Part shown: positions 23,790-32,732 of the stretch, piece by piece
Layout of the letters: the number at the start of each line of letters is the position of its first letter
Numbering within the stretch: position 1 is the first letter of the stretch
Assembly (NCBI GenBank): GCA_021324415.1
Contig: JAJPJF010000093.1
Location: forward strand, 1-39,926
Source of the DNA: Nostocales cyanobacterium Centralia_MAG_434
GTDB lineage: Bacteria > Cyanobacteriota > Cyanobacteriia > Cyanobacteriales > Nostocaceae
Reading direction: 5' to 3'
Length of the DNA stretch: 39,926 bases
Notes under the pieces: generated by a model
Databases searched by the model: none
What the model saw: only the letters and a program-made list of their open reading frames with translations
Told to the model about the DNA's origin: nothing
Position numbers and translations under genes: made by a program

Positions 23790-25457
23790 ATGTATGGTAT
23801 GGTCGTTCTGCACAAACTTTTAGATTTTATAGACTGTAATTGGGCGATCAGCGACTCATCTCCTAATTATTGGTATCAAGGACATTGTCCCCAAACGGGT
23901 GAGTTACTGAAATTGCCACGTACTTCTTTAGCAGAGGCGATCGCACACGGTTGTATGCGATACCTTGCTACTGATGACCGTTATTCTTGTGAAGGCAAGA
24001 TGTATGGAGTCTTGTTAGTCGAACTGCCTTGCGGTGAACAACGAGTCATCAAAGCTTTTTCTGGGCTGCTCCATAGTTGTAGTATAGTTGAGGGCTGGGT
24101 GCCTCCCATTCCCGGACGAGATCAAGTGGCATTAGAAGAAGCATGTACATTAGCTGAATTGAATGCAATCAAGCAGGAGATCATAACCCTCAAACAACTC
24201 CCAGAACGGAAGCAATACGAAACCCTGGCTTACAAATTTGAACTCAGCCTGCAAGAAACTCGCTTTCGCCATCGCGATCGCAAACTCCAAAGACAAGAAA
24301 AACGTCAGGTATTGTGTGAAACACTCACAGGAACAGCGCTCACCATTGCCTTGGAACAGCTGAATGTAGAAAGTCGTTTGGAGGGAATTGAACAGCGGCA
24401 ACTCAAACGCGAACGAGATAAAGCGTTACACCCACTTAAACAATTGATAGAGGCAACAGATGGACGTATTCGCGAACTGAAACAGCGGCGTAAAGAACTA
24501 TCCCGGTTACTTCAAGCTCAGATGCATGCGGCTTACTCCCTTACAAATTTTTCTGGGCAATCTCTATCTTTACAGCAATTGATGCCAGAAGGTTCTATAC
24601 CTACTGGAACAGGAGACTGTTGTGCTCCAAAACTGTTGCATTATGCAGCAACCCATAATCTTAAACCATTAGCAATGGCAGAGTTTTGGTGGGGACCATC
24701 TTCTACTAATCAAGACAAAATTCAAGGGGAATTCTACGGTGCTTGTGCGGAGCGCTGTCAGCCATTGATGGGGTTTCTGCTGTCTGGTTTGCCGAAGGCA
24801 AATGTAGAGACGTTGTATACAATGTCTCTACCCCAGATTCTCTATGAGGATGAATGGCTAGTTGTCGTCAACAAACCTGCAGGTTTGCTATCAGTTCCAG
24901 GTCGTTATCGTGAGCGTCAAGATAGCGTAGTTTCTCGTTTACGCCATCTGCTAGCTGATGGTATGAAAATAAATGCCGTACATCGGCTGGATCAGGAAAC
25001 TTCTGGTATTTTACTGCTAGCTCGCGATAGACAAACGTATCGTCAACTGAGTCGGCAATTTCAACATCGGCTAGTTCACAAGGTTTATGAAGCCGTGCTT
25101 TCTGGTTTACTTACATCTGACTCGGGTGTGATTGAGCTACCATTATGGGGAGATCCACAAAATCGTCCCTATCAGCAAGTTGATTGGCAGCGTGGAAAAC
25201 CAAGTCTGACTCGCTTCCAGGTAATAGCAACGGAAGACAACTACACTCGTGTAGAGTTTATTCCGCTGACAGGACGCACGCATCAGTTGAGGGTTCATGC
25301 TGCTGATCCCAGAGGATTAGGAATCCCCATTTTAGGCGATCGTCTCTATGGATCTTGTGCTCTTGCTAGTCGATTACATCTCCATGCAAAAGAACTTTGC
25401 TTTGAGCATCCGCATTTAAGAAAAACCCTTAAGCTATATGCAAAGACGCCATTTTGA
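23790..25457 (+). CDS. RluA-family RNA pseudouridine synthase with long N-terminal extension
   Basis: About 555 residues. The start is uncertain: ATG 23790 or 23799 both fit, while an upstream TTG would overlap the divergent YjbQ start. The C-terminal ~220 residues are a complete RluA domain: YEDEWLVVVNKPAGLLSVPG, then the catalytic VHRLDQETSGILLLARD with Asp in HRLD, and GRTHQLRVHAADPRGLGIPI. The N-terminal ~330 residues contain a Cys-bearing start (GHCPQTGELLKLPR), a charged coiled coil (LPERKQYETLAYKFELSLQE onward) and AEFWWGPSSTNQDKIQGEFY. The same extension is known in a long subfamily of RluA proteins. The enzyme isomerises uridine in rRNA or tRNA; the target site is not known. Confidence 0.88.
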   Translation: MYGMVVLHKLLDFIDCNWAISDSSPNYWYQGHCPQTGELLKLPRTSLAEAIAHGCMRYLATDDRYSCEGKMYGVLLVELPCGEQRVIKAFSGLLHSCSIVEGWVPPIPGRDQVALEEACTLAELNAIKQEIITLKQLPERKQYETLAYKFELSLQETRFRHRDRKLQRQEKRQVLCETLTGTALTIALEQLNVESRLEGIEQRQLKRERDKALHPLKQLIEATDGRIRELKQRRKELSRLLQAQMHAAYSLTNFSGQSLSLQQLMPEGSIPTGTGDCCAPKLLHYAATHNLKPLAMAEFWWGPSSTNQDKIQGEFYGACAERCQPLMGFLLSGLPKANVETLYTMSLPQILYEDEWLVVVNKPAGLLSVPGRYRERQDSVVSRLRHLLADGMKINAVHRLDQETSGILLLARDRQTYRQLSRQFQHRLVHKVYEAVLSGLLTSDSGVIELPLWGDPQNRPYQQVDWQRGKPSLTRFQVIATEDNYTRVEFIPLTGRTHQLRVHAADPRGLGIPILGDRLYGSCALASRLHLHAKELCFEHPHLRKTLKLYAKTPF

Positions 25458-25470
25458 GATTACTTAACTT

Positions 25471-25884
25471 ATGAAAATTTTTGCCCTTAGATTAAAACCT
25501 AACGAAGATTTAAGACAAAGTCTAAAAAACTTTGCTGAAAAGGAAAATATCAAAGCTGGCTTCATATTAACTGCGATAGGTAGCATCAAACAAGCAACAA
25601 TTCGCTTTGCTAATGAAGATATCAATACAGTTTTACAGGACAAATTTGAAATTCTCTCTCTTAATGGGACAATAGCGACCACAGGAGTACACCTTCATAT
25701 TGCCATTGCCGACAAACAAGGCAAAACCATCGGTGGACATCTTAGTGATGGATGCATCATCTACACAACTGCCGAAATTATGATTGGTGCTAGTGAAGAA
25801 TTTACCTTCACCAGAACTCTAGACACACAAACAGGTTACAAAGAGCTAGAAATTATTTCAAATAATGCTCAAAATCTCTCCTAA
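25471..25884 (+). CDS. PPC / DUF296 domain protein
   Basis: 137 residues, a stand-alone PPC domain. Recognisable are MKIFALRLKPNEDLRQSLKN, GFILTAIGSIKQATIRFA and the His-containing GVHLHIAIADKQGKTIGGHL. In plants the domain is attached to AT-hooks; bacterial stand-alone forms are small trimers of uncertain function and are often called DNA-binding proteins without direct evidence. It lies 13 bp after the pseudouridine synthase stop on the same strand and is likely co-transcribed. Confidence 0.88.
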   Translation: MKIFALRLKPNEDLRQSLKNFAEKENIKAGFILTAIGSIKQATIRFANEDINTVLQDKFEILSLNGTIATTGVHLHIAIADKQGKTIGGHLSDGCIIYTTAEIMIGASEEFTFTRTLDTQTGYKELEIISNNAQNLS

Positions 25885-25917
25885 AACTCTTTGGCGAGGT
25901 GACCTTGGTGGGTTTAT

Positions 25918-26886
25918 CTAACCCTTATCATCTTCGTAACTGATATTCTCCCAAACACTAGACAAAGTATCCAAATCAACCTCCTTTCTCTCTCCGTCTT
26001 CAGTATTCTTAAAGAGTGCAGTAAACGCACCCGCACCCAAACCAGATTGAGGAAACATCCGATAACAAGACAGTGTAGTTAAATGTGACTGATACTCACT
26101 TAAGTGACTGACTTCAATCGCTTGAAACTGAGGGAATCGTTCTAAAAACCATTCACAAACTTGCTCATTTTCCTCAGGAGAATAAGTACAAGTCATATAA
26201 GCTAGATAACCTTGGCTAGCAACAATCTTGGCAGAATTTGCGATGATTCTTTTCTGCCTATTTGCACTCTTATTAATAGCGGTTGGATGAAAACAGCCAG
26301 GTGCTTTTTCGCCTTTAGCAAGTAAAGATTGTCCAGTACAGGGAGCATCTACTATCACTATATGACTAGACAATGGTATCATTTCTGCGAAAACACTAGA
26401 ATCTCTACTAACAACAACAGTAGGTTTAATATAGCACCGCTTCAAGTTAGAAATTAACATTCCTAAACGTTTACCAATCACTTCATTACTAATCAATAAT
26501 TCAGGTTGAAAGACTTTCCAGGCAAAGATGCTCTTTCCCCCTGGTGCAGCACACATATCAAAAACTAACTTACTAGAACTAGGAATTGATAGTAAAGTAG
26601 AAGCAGCAAACACAGAAGAAAAATCTAAGCAATAAAAATATCCTTTTTCATGTAAAGGATGTTGACCCGGTTTGTCTTCTAAGGATAAGCGGTCTACAAA
26701 TTGAGGTTGCCAAAGGAATGGTTTTTCCACACTAAAAGGAGAAATCTCTGACTTTTGTTGACACCAAAGGATGCAGGGATGGAATCGTCGAGGATGAGTT
26801 AAAGCCTCAATAAAGTTTTCTCGTTCATTTGGATTTTCAAACAGACGCCGCGAAAGTTTAAGCAATAAATTTGAAGGTGTGTTCAT
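25918..26886 (-). CDS. RsmB/NOP-family RNA m5C methyltransferase
   Basis: 322 residues from ATG 26886 (NTPSNLLLKLSRRLFENPN); a GTG at 26976 gives an unconvincing 30-residue extension. SAM-binding motif I is FDMCAAPGGKSIFAW. Motif IV is IVDAPCTGQSLLAKGEKAPG and motif VI is MTCTYSPEENEQVCEWFL, which holds the catalytic cysteine of TC. The family makes 5-methylcytosine in rRNA or tRNA by a two-cysteine mechanism. The protein lacks the N-terminal NusB-like domain of E. coli RsmB, so it is a short member; the target site is unknown. It converges with the PPC-domain gene. Confidence 0.9.
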   Translation of the reverse strand: MNTPSNLLLKLSRRLFENPNERENFIEALTHPRRFHPCILWCQQKSEISPFSVEKPFLWQPQFVDRLSLEDKPGQHPLHEKGYFYCLDFSSVFAASTLLSIPSSSKLVFDMCAAPGGKSIFAWKVFQPELLISNEVIGKRLGMLISNLKRCYIKPTVVVSRDSSVFAEMIPLSSHIVIVDAPCTGQSLLAKGEKAPGCFHPTAINKSANRQKRIIANSAKIVASQGYLAYMTCTYSPEENEQVCEWFLERFPQFQAIEVSHLSEYQSHLTTLSCYRMFPQSGLGAGAFTALFKNTEDGERKEVDLDTLSSVWENISYEDDKG

Positions 26887-27104
26887 AGATAAAGCGACAA
26901 ACTGTCTGTTTTCCTTTTTCAGTATTTTCGCTATTGTGTACTGACTCTGCTTTTGTTCAAATTGTAACAGTATCACTGAAATGTATGCGATTTAGTAGCA
27001 ATCTCGACAAGAATGATTAATTATATATTTTTACCAAAACTATCTAACCTTATCTTCTAGCATAATTACTAAAAGTTATATTTTCCCATATCATCGTTAT
27101 CTGC

Positions 27105-28337
27105 ATGAGTATCATCGAACCTAATTCACTGTTGTCAGTGCCTACTGGTCAATTGCGGATTTTAGAATTACCTCATACCACGGAAGGGGCTGATGGTGAG
27201 TCGGTTTACTTTTCTCTAGTAATTCCCACTTATAAAGAGGCTGCTAATATCACAAAAATTGTTGAGATACTGTGTAGTCTACTAGACGAAGCTTTAAACA
27301 GAGACTACGAGTTGATTGTAGTAGACGATGATAGTCCTGACGGAACATGGGAAGTTGCCCATTCTTTAAGCCAACAATACCCACAATTGCGTGTGATGCG
27401 ACGCCAAAATGAGCGAGGACTTTCTTCAGCGGTGATTCGCGGATGGCAGGTAGCTAGAGGTCAAATTTTAGGAGTGATTGACGGAGACTTGCAACATCCA
27501 CCTGATGTCTTGTTGCGATTGTTACATAGCATTGAACAAGGAGCAGATTTAGCAGTTGCAAGTCGTCATTTAGAAGATGGTGGGGTGAGTCGTTGGAACT
27601 TCATCAGACGTTTCTTGTCCCGTGGTGCTCAAGTGTTAGGATTGATTATCTTGCCAGGAGTACTAGGTAGGGTTTCAGACCCTATGAGTGGGTACTTTTT
27701 GTTACGCCGGAGTGCCATTGTGGGTGCAACACTTAATCCTGTGGGATACAAAATTTTGCTTGAGGTGATAGGTCGGGGAAATATAGGCCAAATTGCTGAA
27801 GTTGGCTATGTGTTCTGTGAACGTCGTGAGGGTGAAAGTAAGGTTACGTGGAAGCAATACGTAGATTATATACATCACTTGATACTTTTGCGACGTTCTA
27901 CAGGGAAGTTCAAAAAGATTCATTTTCCCATTGGTCGCTTCCTTCGTTTTGGCTTGGTAGGTCTGAGTGGGGTATTTGTAGATATGGCGGTGCTTTACTT
28001 GCTCCATGATCCAACAACTTTGTCTCTACCTTTGACACGTAGCAAAATCATTTCAGGTGAGGTTGCAATCATCAACAATTTCTTTTGGAATGATATTTGG
28101 ACTTTTGCGGATGTCGCTATGCAACAACGGGAATGGCGTCAGCGCTTAAAGCGATTTTTGAAATTTAATATCATTTGCCTTGCTGGATTAGTCTTAAATG
28201 TGCTGATTTTAAACCTAGTCTACAATTTCGTAATTCATAATGCTTACATTGCTAACCTGATTGCGATCGCCGTTGCTACCATCTGGAACTTTTGGGTTAA
28301 TTTGAAACTGAGTTGGCGTGTAACGCAAGTGAAATAA
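27105..28337 (+). CDS. GT2 glycosyltransferase fused to a GtrA-like membrane domain
   Basis: 410 residues. The N-terminal ~250 are a dolichol-phosphate-mannose-synthase-like GT2 domain: FSLVIPTYKEAANITKIVEI, the nucleotide-binding VVDDDSPDGTW, and GVIDGDLQHPPDVLLRLL with the metal-binding acidic motif, followed by DPMSGYFLLRRSAIVGA. The C-terminal ~130 are a GtrA-like domain with four hydrophobic segments (FLRFGLVGLSGVFVDMAVLY to LIAIAVATIWNFWVNLKL). Such fusions transfer a sugar from a nucleotide donor to a polyprenyl phosphate and may help translocate it. Neighbours give no pathway. A strong hairpin follows the gene. Confidence 0.9.
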   Translation: MSIIEPNSLLSVPTGQLRILELPHTTEGADGESVYFSLVIPTYKEAANITKIVEILCSLLDEALNRDYELIVVDDDSPDGTWEVAHSLSQQYPQLRVMRRQNERGLSSAVIRGWQVARGQILGVIDGDLQHPPDVLLRLLHSIEQGADLAVASRHLEDGGVSRWNFIRRFLSRGAQVLGLIILPGVLGRVSDPMSGYFLLRRSAIVGATLNPVGYKILLEVIGRGNIGQIAEVGYVFCERREGESKVTWKQYVDYIHHLILLRRSTGKFKKIHFPIGRFLRFGLVGLSGVFVDMAVLYLLHDPTTLSLPLTRSKIISGEVAIINNFFWNDIWTFADVAMQQREWRQRLKRFLKFNIICLAGLVLNVLILNLVYNFVIHNAYIANLIAIAVATIWNFWVNLKLSWRVTQVK

Positions 28338-28362
28338 GCGTTTTGGAAACAGTTCGACAAAA

Positions 28363-28408
28363 AATAAAACCGCTACACCTACAGAAAGTTCGAGTGAGCG
28401 GTTTTATT
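28363..28408. terminator. Strong hairpin after the glycosyltransferase gene
   Basis: Twelve-base perfect arms, AATAAAACCGCT (28363-28374) and AGCGGTTTTATT (28397-28408), around a 22-base loop. Stem ends are A/T-rich, so on the plus strand the T-rich arm can act as the terminator tail. It lies 26 bp after the stop at 28337. Confidence 0.75.
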
Positions 28409-28504
28409 ATCGTTTGTACTGGAAATAACAAAAACACAATAGTCAATTATCATTACTGTGTTTTTAGTTTTTCAGTATTTTTGAGTAATGGGCCTACCCT
28501 TGAA

Positions 28505-28774
28505 TTAAATAGCTCTGCGAGAAAAAGAGTACCAAAGATAGATAGCAATCAGTGAACCAATAACTGCTAAAGCTAAACCAGCAATACTAAAAGTAGGAGC
28601 GGCAAGAGCTAATTTTCCGGTAGTTAGAAGAATACCTAAAGTTCCACCAATGAAAGCACCAACAATTCCTAAAACGAGTGTGGCAACAATCCCGCCGCCT
28701 TGATAACCAGGATAAATAGCCTTAGCAATTGCACCAGCAAGAAGACCTAAAACTAACCAAGCAAGAAGATTCAT
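28505..28774 (-). CDS. GlsB/YeaQ/YmgE (transglycosylase-associated) family membrane protein
   Basis: 89 residues with three hydrophobic segments: NLLAWLVLGLLAGAIAKAIY, GIVATLVLGIVGAFIGGTLG and FSIAGLALAVIGSLIAIYLW. The GGIVATLVLGIVGAFIGG core is the family hallmark. Members are small inner-membrane proteins induced by stress in several bacteria; the molecular function is unknown. A good RBS, AAGGAAG, lies eight bases upstream. The gene is monocistronic. Confidence 0.9.
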   Translation of the reverse strand: MNLLAWLVLGLLAGAIAKAIYPGYQGGGIVATLVLGIVGAFIGGTLGILLTTGKLALAAPTFSIAGLALAVIGSLIAIYLWYSFSRRAI

Positions 28775-28947
28775 GGTTGTAACTTCCTTCGTTTGTCGTT
28801 TCTTTCATTTATTCATTCATATTCTTAGTTTATAAGTTGCAGCCAAATCTATCCATCTCTCAGAAGAAATAACTTAAAAACTCCTTAGGGAGTATTATTA
28901 TAATCTGATATCTCTTCAAACAAGTCATCTTACTTTGACATTAAAAA

Positions 28948-29571
28948 TTATTTTCTTGCTTGTATCACTTGTAAAGTTCCACCTGCATATAGCCTTTGCT
29001 CGGTCACGTGAAAGCCAGTTTCTGTCAATAAGCTAACCAAATCGGTTTTTAACAGTTCCCAAGCCGTCTGTGTCTCAAACAAGAGCAAAAATAGTGATAG
29101 TCCAGGCCAAAATAGGGGATTAGTAGGAGTATGAAAATCCACAAATGTAAACACACCTCCTTGCTTCAACACCCGATAGACTTCTTGAATAATTTTTCGT
29201 AATTGCTGTTGCTTCATTTCATGAAGTGCGACACTGGTATGAACTATATCAAACTGATAATCAGCAAAGGGCATTTCTTCTGCGAAGGCTTCTACAAAAG
29301 ATGCAGTTGGAACATTATGGCGTGCTCGTGTTAAAGACAAGGGTGAGGCATCTAATCCTGTAACATTTTGTGAAGATTTCACCAAAAAGTGTGTCCCTTG
29401 ACCACTACCACAGCATAGATCTAAAACTTTGGTATCTGAGTTAATTGTTAAACCCCGTAACGCTAGTTGCCGGAAACAAACCTCTCCACCCACACTTAAG
29501 GCAGCTACACGAGATATAGCATCATATAACCACTGGTGACGGTAACTTAAGTCTCTAAAAATTGTTGCCAC
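28948..29571 (-). CDS. Class I SAM-dependent methyltransferase
   Basis: 207 residues from a GTG start preceded by AAAGGAA. SAM-binding motif I is VLDLCCGSGQGTHFL; motif II is VTGLDASPLSLTRARH; IVHTSVALHEMKQQQL and LKQGGVFTFVDFHTP complete the fold. It resembles UbiE-like enzymes that methylate quinones or lipids. The substrate cannot be told. It is divergent from hemH with a 93-bp gap. Confidence 0.85.
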   Translation of the reverse strand: MATIFRDLSYRHQWLYDAISRVAALSVGGEVCFRQLALRGLTINSDTKVLDLCCGSGQGTHFLVKSSQNVTGLDASPLSLTRARHNVPTASFVEAFAEEMPFADYQFDIVHTSVALHEMKQQQLRKIIQEVYRVLKQGGVFTFVDFHTPTNPLFWPGLSLFLLLFETQTAWELLKTDLVSLLTETGFHVTEQRLYAGGTLQVIQARK

Positions 29572-29664
29572 AGCTTTTTTTCATTCCTTTAACCTATATC
29601 TCTATTAAAGATATATTGTTAACATTAGTAAAAAATATGAAAAGGTTGGGGGAATAGTAGTGTT

Positions 29665-30828
29665 ATGGGTCGTGTAGGTGTTTTATTACTCAATCTCGGC
29701 GGTCCAGATAAGTTAGAGGATGTTGGACCGTTTCTATATAACCTGTTTTCTGATCCAGAGATTATTCGCCTACCTTTTCCCTGGTTGCAAAAACCCCTCG
29801 CTTGGTTTATTGCCTCTAGGCGAACCCAAAAATCTCAGGAAAACTATAAACAAATTGGAGGTGGTTCGCCACTGAGACGTATTACGGAAGCTCAGGCAGA
29901 AGCTCTGCAAGAGCAACTGCATGCGTTAGGCCAAGAGGTCCAAATTTACGTGGGTATGCGTTACTGGCATCCCTATACCGAAGAAGCGATCGCAAGAATT
30001 ACCCAAGACAATATCGAACGGCTTGTCATCTTACCTCTTTATCCGCAATTCTCCATCAGTACCAGTGGCTCCAGTTTCCGTCTGTTAGAAAAACTTTGGC
30101 AAGAAAACTCAAAACTCCAGCGTATAGACTACACTGTCATTCCCTCATGGCACAAAGAACGCGGCTATTTGCAAGCAATGGCAGATCTGATAGCTCAGGA
30201 ACTCGATCAGTTACCTAATTCTGATCAAGCTCATATCTTTTTCAGTGCTCATGGCGTTCCCAAAAGTTACGTTGAAGAAGCAGGCGATCCCTATCAGCAA
30301 GAGATAGAGGAATGCACTTACTTAATTATGCAGACTCTCAATCGAGAGAATTATTACACCCTAGCTTATCAAAGCCGTGTGGGTCCGGTAGAATGGTTAC
30401 AACCTTACACTGAAGACGCCATTAAAGAACTGGGCCAAAAAGGTGTAAAAGATTTGGTTGTCGTACCTATCAGTTTTGTTTCCGAACACATAGAAACATT
30501 GCAGGAAATTGATATTGAATATCGTGAACTAGCAGAAGAATCAGGTATTCACAACTTCCGGCGTGTACCAGCCTTGAATACCAATCCAGTCTTCATTAGA
30601 GCGTTGTCAGACTTAGTTATAGATGCTTTAAAATCCCCCAGCCTCAAACTCGCCCAAGTGACGCAAATGAAGAAAAAGGTCAAAATGTATCCACCAGAGA
30701 GTTGGGAGTGGGGTATGACAACCTCAGCAGAAGTTTGGAATGGTCGGATTGCTATGCTGGGCTTCATTGCTCTGGCGATCGAGCTCATTACTGGTCATGG
30801 TCTGCTACATATGGTTGGGCTGTTGTAG
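29665..30828 (+). CDS. hemH: Ferrochelatase with C-terminal CAB/HLIP-like helix
   Basis: 387 residues. Residues 1-~320 are a complete ferrochelatase: [34 protein letters not shown], the catalytic His196 in [19 protein letters not shown], and [15 protein letters not shown]. The enzyme inserts Fe2+ into protoporphyrin IX to make protoheme. The C-terminal ~55 residues form a linker and one transmembrane helix with the chlorophyll-binding-like motif [20 protein letters not shown], the known cyanobacterial and plastid extension thought to couple the enzyme to the membrane and to chlorophyll supply. RBS GGGGGA. A palindromic repeat follows the gene. Confidence 0.96.
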   Translation: MGRVGVLLLNLGGPDKLEDVGPFLYNLFSDPEIIRLPFPWLQKPLAWFIASRRTQKSQENYKQIGGGSPLRRITEAQAEALQEQLHALGQEVQIYVGMRYWHPYTEEAIARITQDNIERLVILPLYPQFSISTSGSSFRLLEKLWQENSKLQRIDYTVIPSWHKERGYLQAMADLIAQELDQLPNSDQAHIFFSAHGVPKSYVEEAGDPYQQEIEECTYLIMQTLNRENYYTLAYQSRVGPVEWLQPYTEDAIKELGQKGVKDLVVVPISFVSEHIETLQEIDIEYRELAEESGIHNFRRVPALNTNPVFIRALSDLVIDALKSPSLKLAQVTQMKKKVKMYPPESWEWGMTTSAEVWNGRIAMLGFIALAIELITGHGLLHMVGLL

Positions 30829-30838
30829 TTATTAAGAT

Positions 30839-30862
30839 AGAGACGTTGCATGCAACGTCTCT
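30839..30862. repeat. 24-bp perfect palindrome of the GAGACGTTGCA type
   Basis: AGAGACGTTGCA and TGCAACGTCTCT are exact reverse complements with no loop. The same core, GAGACGT, heads the hairpin at 33051-33081. Such elements are widespread in Nostocales. It lies 10 bp after the hemH stop and may also serve as a transcript end. Confidence 0.8.
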
Positions 30863-30995
30863 GCTTTCCCCATCTTAACCAGCCAAATGGCGTAAGAGAG
30901 ATCTGCCTTGTTAGAGAGGTTAAACCCCGATATATCTTTGAACATAAAAAAAGAACATTAGAAAAAGTGTCTATATCTGGTTTTTGGGGAAAAAA

Positions 30996-31397
30996 ATGAC
31001 TGCAACATTTTTAACTGTGCTGGTCACAGCCTTGGGTTTACTGATTGTTGATTTAGTCGTTCCTGGTGTAGATCTTGCCAATTTTCCTGCTGCTTTGATT
31101 GGTGCTGTGGCTATTGGCTTGATCAATGGATCAGTTAAACCAATTCTATCAGCCTTATCGTTACCACTCAATATAGTTAGCCTAGGCGCATTTTCGCTCA
31201 TTGTCAACGGCATTTGCTTCTCTTTAGCAGCGTTTTTGGTTCCAGGATTTAGCGTTCACGGAATTCTTGGTTTTCTTATTGGTCCTGTAGTTCTAGCTTT
31301 CGCTACTACTTTTATCAATAACTACTTTGCTGAAAGGAATCTGACTTTAAAAAGCTCTGACGATGTTAAACCTAAAACTGAATTGCCCTCAAGCTAA
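30996..31397 (+). CDS. Phage holin family 4 (DUF360-like) small membrane protein
   Basis: 133 residues from ATG 30996, preceded by GGGGA. Four hydrophobic segments: FLTVLVTALGLLIVDLVVPG, FPAALIGAVAIGLINGSVKP, IVSLGAFSLIVNGICFSLAA, and VHGILGFLIGPVVLAFATTF. The pattern with LSLPLNIVSLGAFSLIVN is typical of the Phage_holin_4_2 family, which despite the name is common in bacterial chromosomes and has no proven lytic role. No phage genes lie nearby. The C-terminus is short and charged. Confidence 0.85.
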   Translation: MTATFLTVLVTALGLLIVDLVVPGVDLANFPAALIGAVAIGLINGSVKPILSALSLPLNIVSLGAFSLIVNGICFSLAAFLVPGFSVHGILGFLIGPVVLAFATTFINNYFAERNLTLKSSDDVKPKTELPSS

Positions 31398-31539
31398 CTA
31401 TCTCCTAGTTGTAGAGAGATGTCAGAAATCCTATCTGTAAAAAAATAGCACATTAAGATAACTCCTTTGATGGAGTTCTTAATTCTGCTTACCTCAAGAA
31501 AATAACAATGTAAAAAGTTGAAAATTTAGCAACAGCACT

Positions 31540-31731
31540 ATGAAATTACTTCGTTTTATTCTTGGTCTTGTCTTGCCACCTTTAGGCGTTTTTCTAACAG
31601 TAGGAGTTGGTCCTACTCTAGTGATTAATATTTTACTAACTCTGCTTGGTTGGCTTCCTGGTAGCATTCATGCTATTTGGGTAATCGCAAAGCATGAAGA
31701 CAAATTGAATAGAGAGGGAGAGATATACTAA
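31540..31731 (+). CDS. PMP3/YqaE (UPF0057) family membrane protein
   Basis: 63 residues, two transmembrane helices: LLRFILGLVLPPLGVFLTVG and LVINILLTLLGWLPGSIHAI, ending WVIAKHEDKLNREGEIY. LPPLGVFL and LGWLPGSIHAIWVI are the hallmarks of the PMP3 proteolipid family, linked to salt and membrane-potential stress in plants and yeast. It stands alone on the plus strand 142 bp after the holin-like gene. Confidence 0.9.
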   Translation: MKLLRFILGLVLPPLGVFLTVGVGPTLVINILLTLLGWLPGSIHAIWVIAKHEDKLNREGEIY

Positions 31732-31752
31732 CCCTTGTTGTAAGGCATGTCA

Positions 31753-31840
31753 TATAGCAATCCTAAATAGTTTGTAAACATGGAGAAATCGTGTTTATGA
31801 ATCTGAGCGACAAACTTCTGACTCCAGTGGGATTGCTATA
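31753..31840. repeat. 88-bp MITE-like element with 11-bp terminal inverted repeats
   Basis: TATAGCAATCC (31753-31763) and GGATTGCTATA (31830-31840) are perfect inverted ends of an 88-bp non-coding unit between the PMP3-type and coiled-coil genes. The AGCAATCCTAAATA type of end is, from memory, frequent in Nostocales intergenic DNA; this needs a search to confirm. Confidence 0.65.
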
Positions 31841-31890
31841 AATAATTTATACTGCTACAGGTTCTGGCAAAAAATCCCACGTTTTCTACA

Positions 31891-31938
31891 AATAGAAATA
31901 AGTCAGTAAGATATATATCTTACTGACTTATTTCTATT
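31891..31938. terminator. 48-bp perfect palindrome at the end of the coiled-coil protein gene
   Basis: Two 24-base arms (31891-31914 and 31915-31938) are exact reverse complements with no spacer. The arms contain GAAATAAGTCAGTAAGATAT. It lies 11 bp beyond the stop of the minus-strand gene ending at 31950 and faces the plus-strand PMP3-type gene, so it can act as a bidirectional terminator. It is unusually long and exact for one. Confidence 0.75.
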
Positions 31939-31949
31939 AATGGTGTTGA

Positions 31950-32732
31950 TTATTTATTCAAGGGTTCCTTATCTTTTAAGCCATCAGCAGCAGCTAGAAG
32001 TAACTCCCTTAATACTTGTTTAACTTGACGCTCTTTTTTAGCTATTGCTGTACCTGCTTCACCAAGCTTGTCATCTAGTTGTGAACTTTTTTGTTTTACC
32101 TGCGTCACTACTGATTCTGCTTGTGGACGTGCTTCATTAACCCAGTTTTTGGCTTCGTCTAAATACGCTTTTACTTCCTCAGCACGCCCACCGTATCTTG
32201 CAGCCAAATTAGCTCGGACAATAGCTAACTGCGCCTGTAGTTGAGCATAACGTTTCTTTAACAAAGAGACTTCTTCGCTATTTTTGATGCTATCAATAGC
32301 AGAGTCAATAGCAGTTTTGGTGTTAGGAGATGTAGTCTCTTCACCTGTTTTTTGAATTTCCGCTAAAATACCATCAACTTCTTGCTGGATTTGCTCTTCT
32401 TGTTCATCTAGTTTAGCTTGTAACTGCTTTACCTCAGCTTGAGTAGTAGCCAAGCTTTCCTGTCTTTTGCTATTAACAGCTTCTATTGCTCCCTCAATAG
32501 ATGCCGTAACTTCTTCTTTAAGTTCCGTACCTTTATCTTGCAGGTTCTCAGCTACAGTAGAAACTGCATCTTTAACAAGTCTACGAAGCTCACTGGAGCC
32601 TTCTTTAAATTCAGAAACTACCTGAGAAAGTGCATCCCTCACAATTTCACGAATTCGCTCTGTTCTTAGCTGTCCAGTTTGTTTTGCTTGTTGAAGATCT
32701 GCCTTTATTCGCTCTTTGATATTATCAGTCAT
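31950..32732 (-). CDS. Helical coiled-coil protein, apolipoprotein/LEA-like
   Basis: 260 residues, almost entirely charged amphipathic helix. Early heptads (IREIVRDALSQVVSEFKEGS, ELRRLVKDAVSTVAENLQDK) repeat an 11/22-residue pattern like apolipoprotein or LEA proteins. The middle contains a coiled coil (LATTQAEVKQLQAKLDEQEE) and the end is Lys/Glu-rich. There is no signal peptide or transmembrane segment, so it is cytoplasmic. Function is unknown; membrane-surface or stress protection is a guess from its neighbours. Confidence 0.7.
   Translation of the reverse strand: MTDNIKERIKADLQQAKQTGQLRTERIREIVRDALSQVVSEFKEGSSELRRLVKDAVSTVAENLQDKGTELKEEVTASIEGAIEAVNSKRQESLATTQAEVKQLQAKLDEQEEQIQQEVDGILAEIQKTGEETTSPNTKTAIDSAIDSIKNSEEVSLLKKRYAQLQAQLAIVRANLAARYGGRAEEVKAYLDEAKNWVNEARPQAESVVTQVKQKSSQLDDKLGEAGTAIAKKERQVKQVLRELLLAAADGLKDKEPLNK

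Noticed and set aside
28313-28555. 80-codon plus-strand frame after the glycosyltransferase
   Set aside because: It runs through the strong hairpin at 28363-28408 and into the antisense of the GlsB-type gene; no family resemblance.
30996-31397. Prophage signal from the holin-type gene
   Set aside because: Members of this family are ordinary chromosomal membrane proteins, and no other phage genes are nearby.
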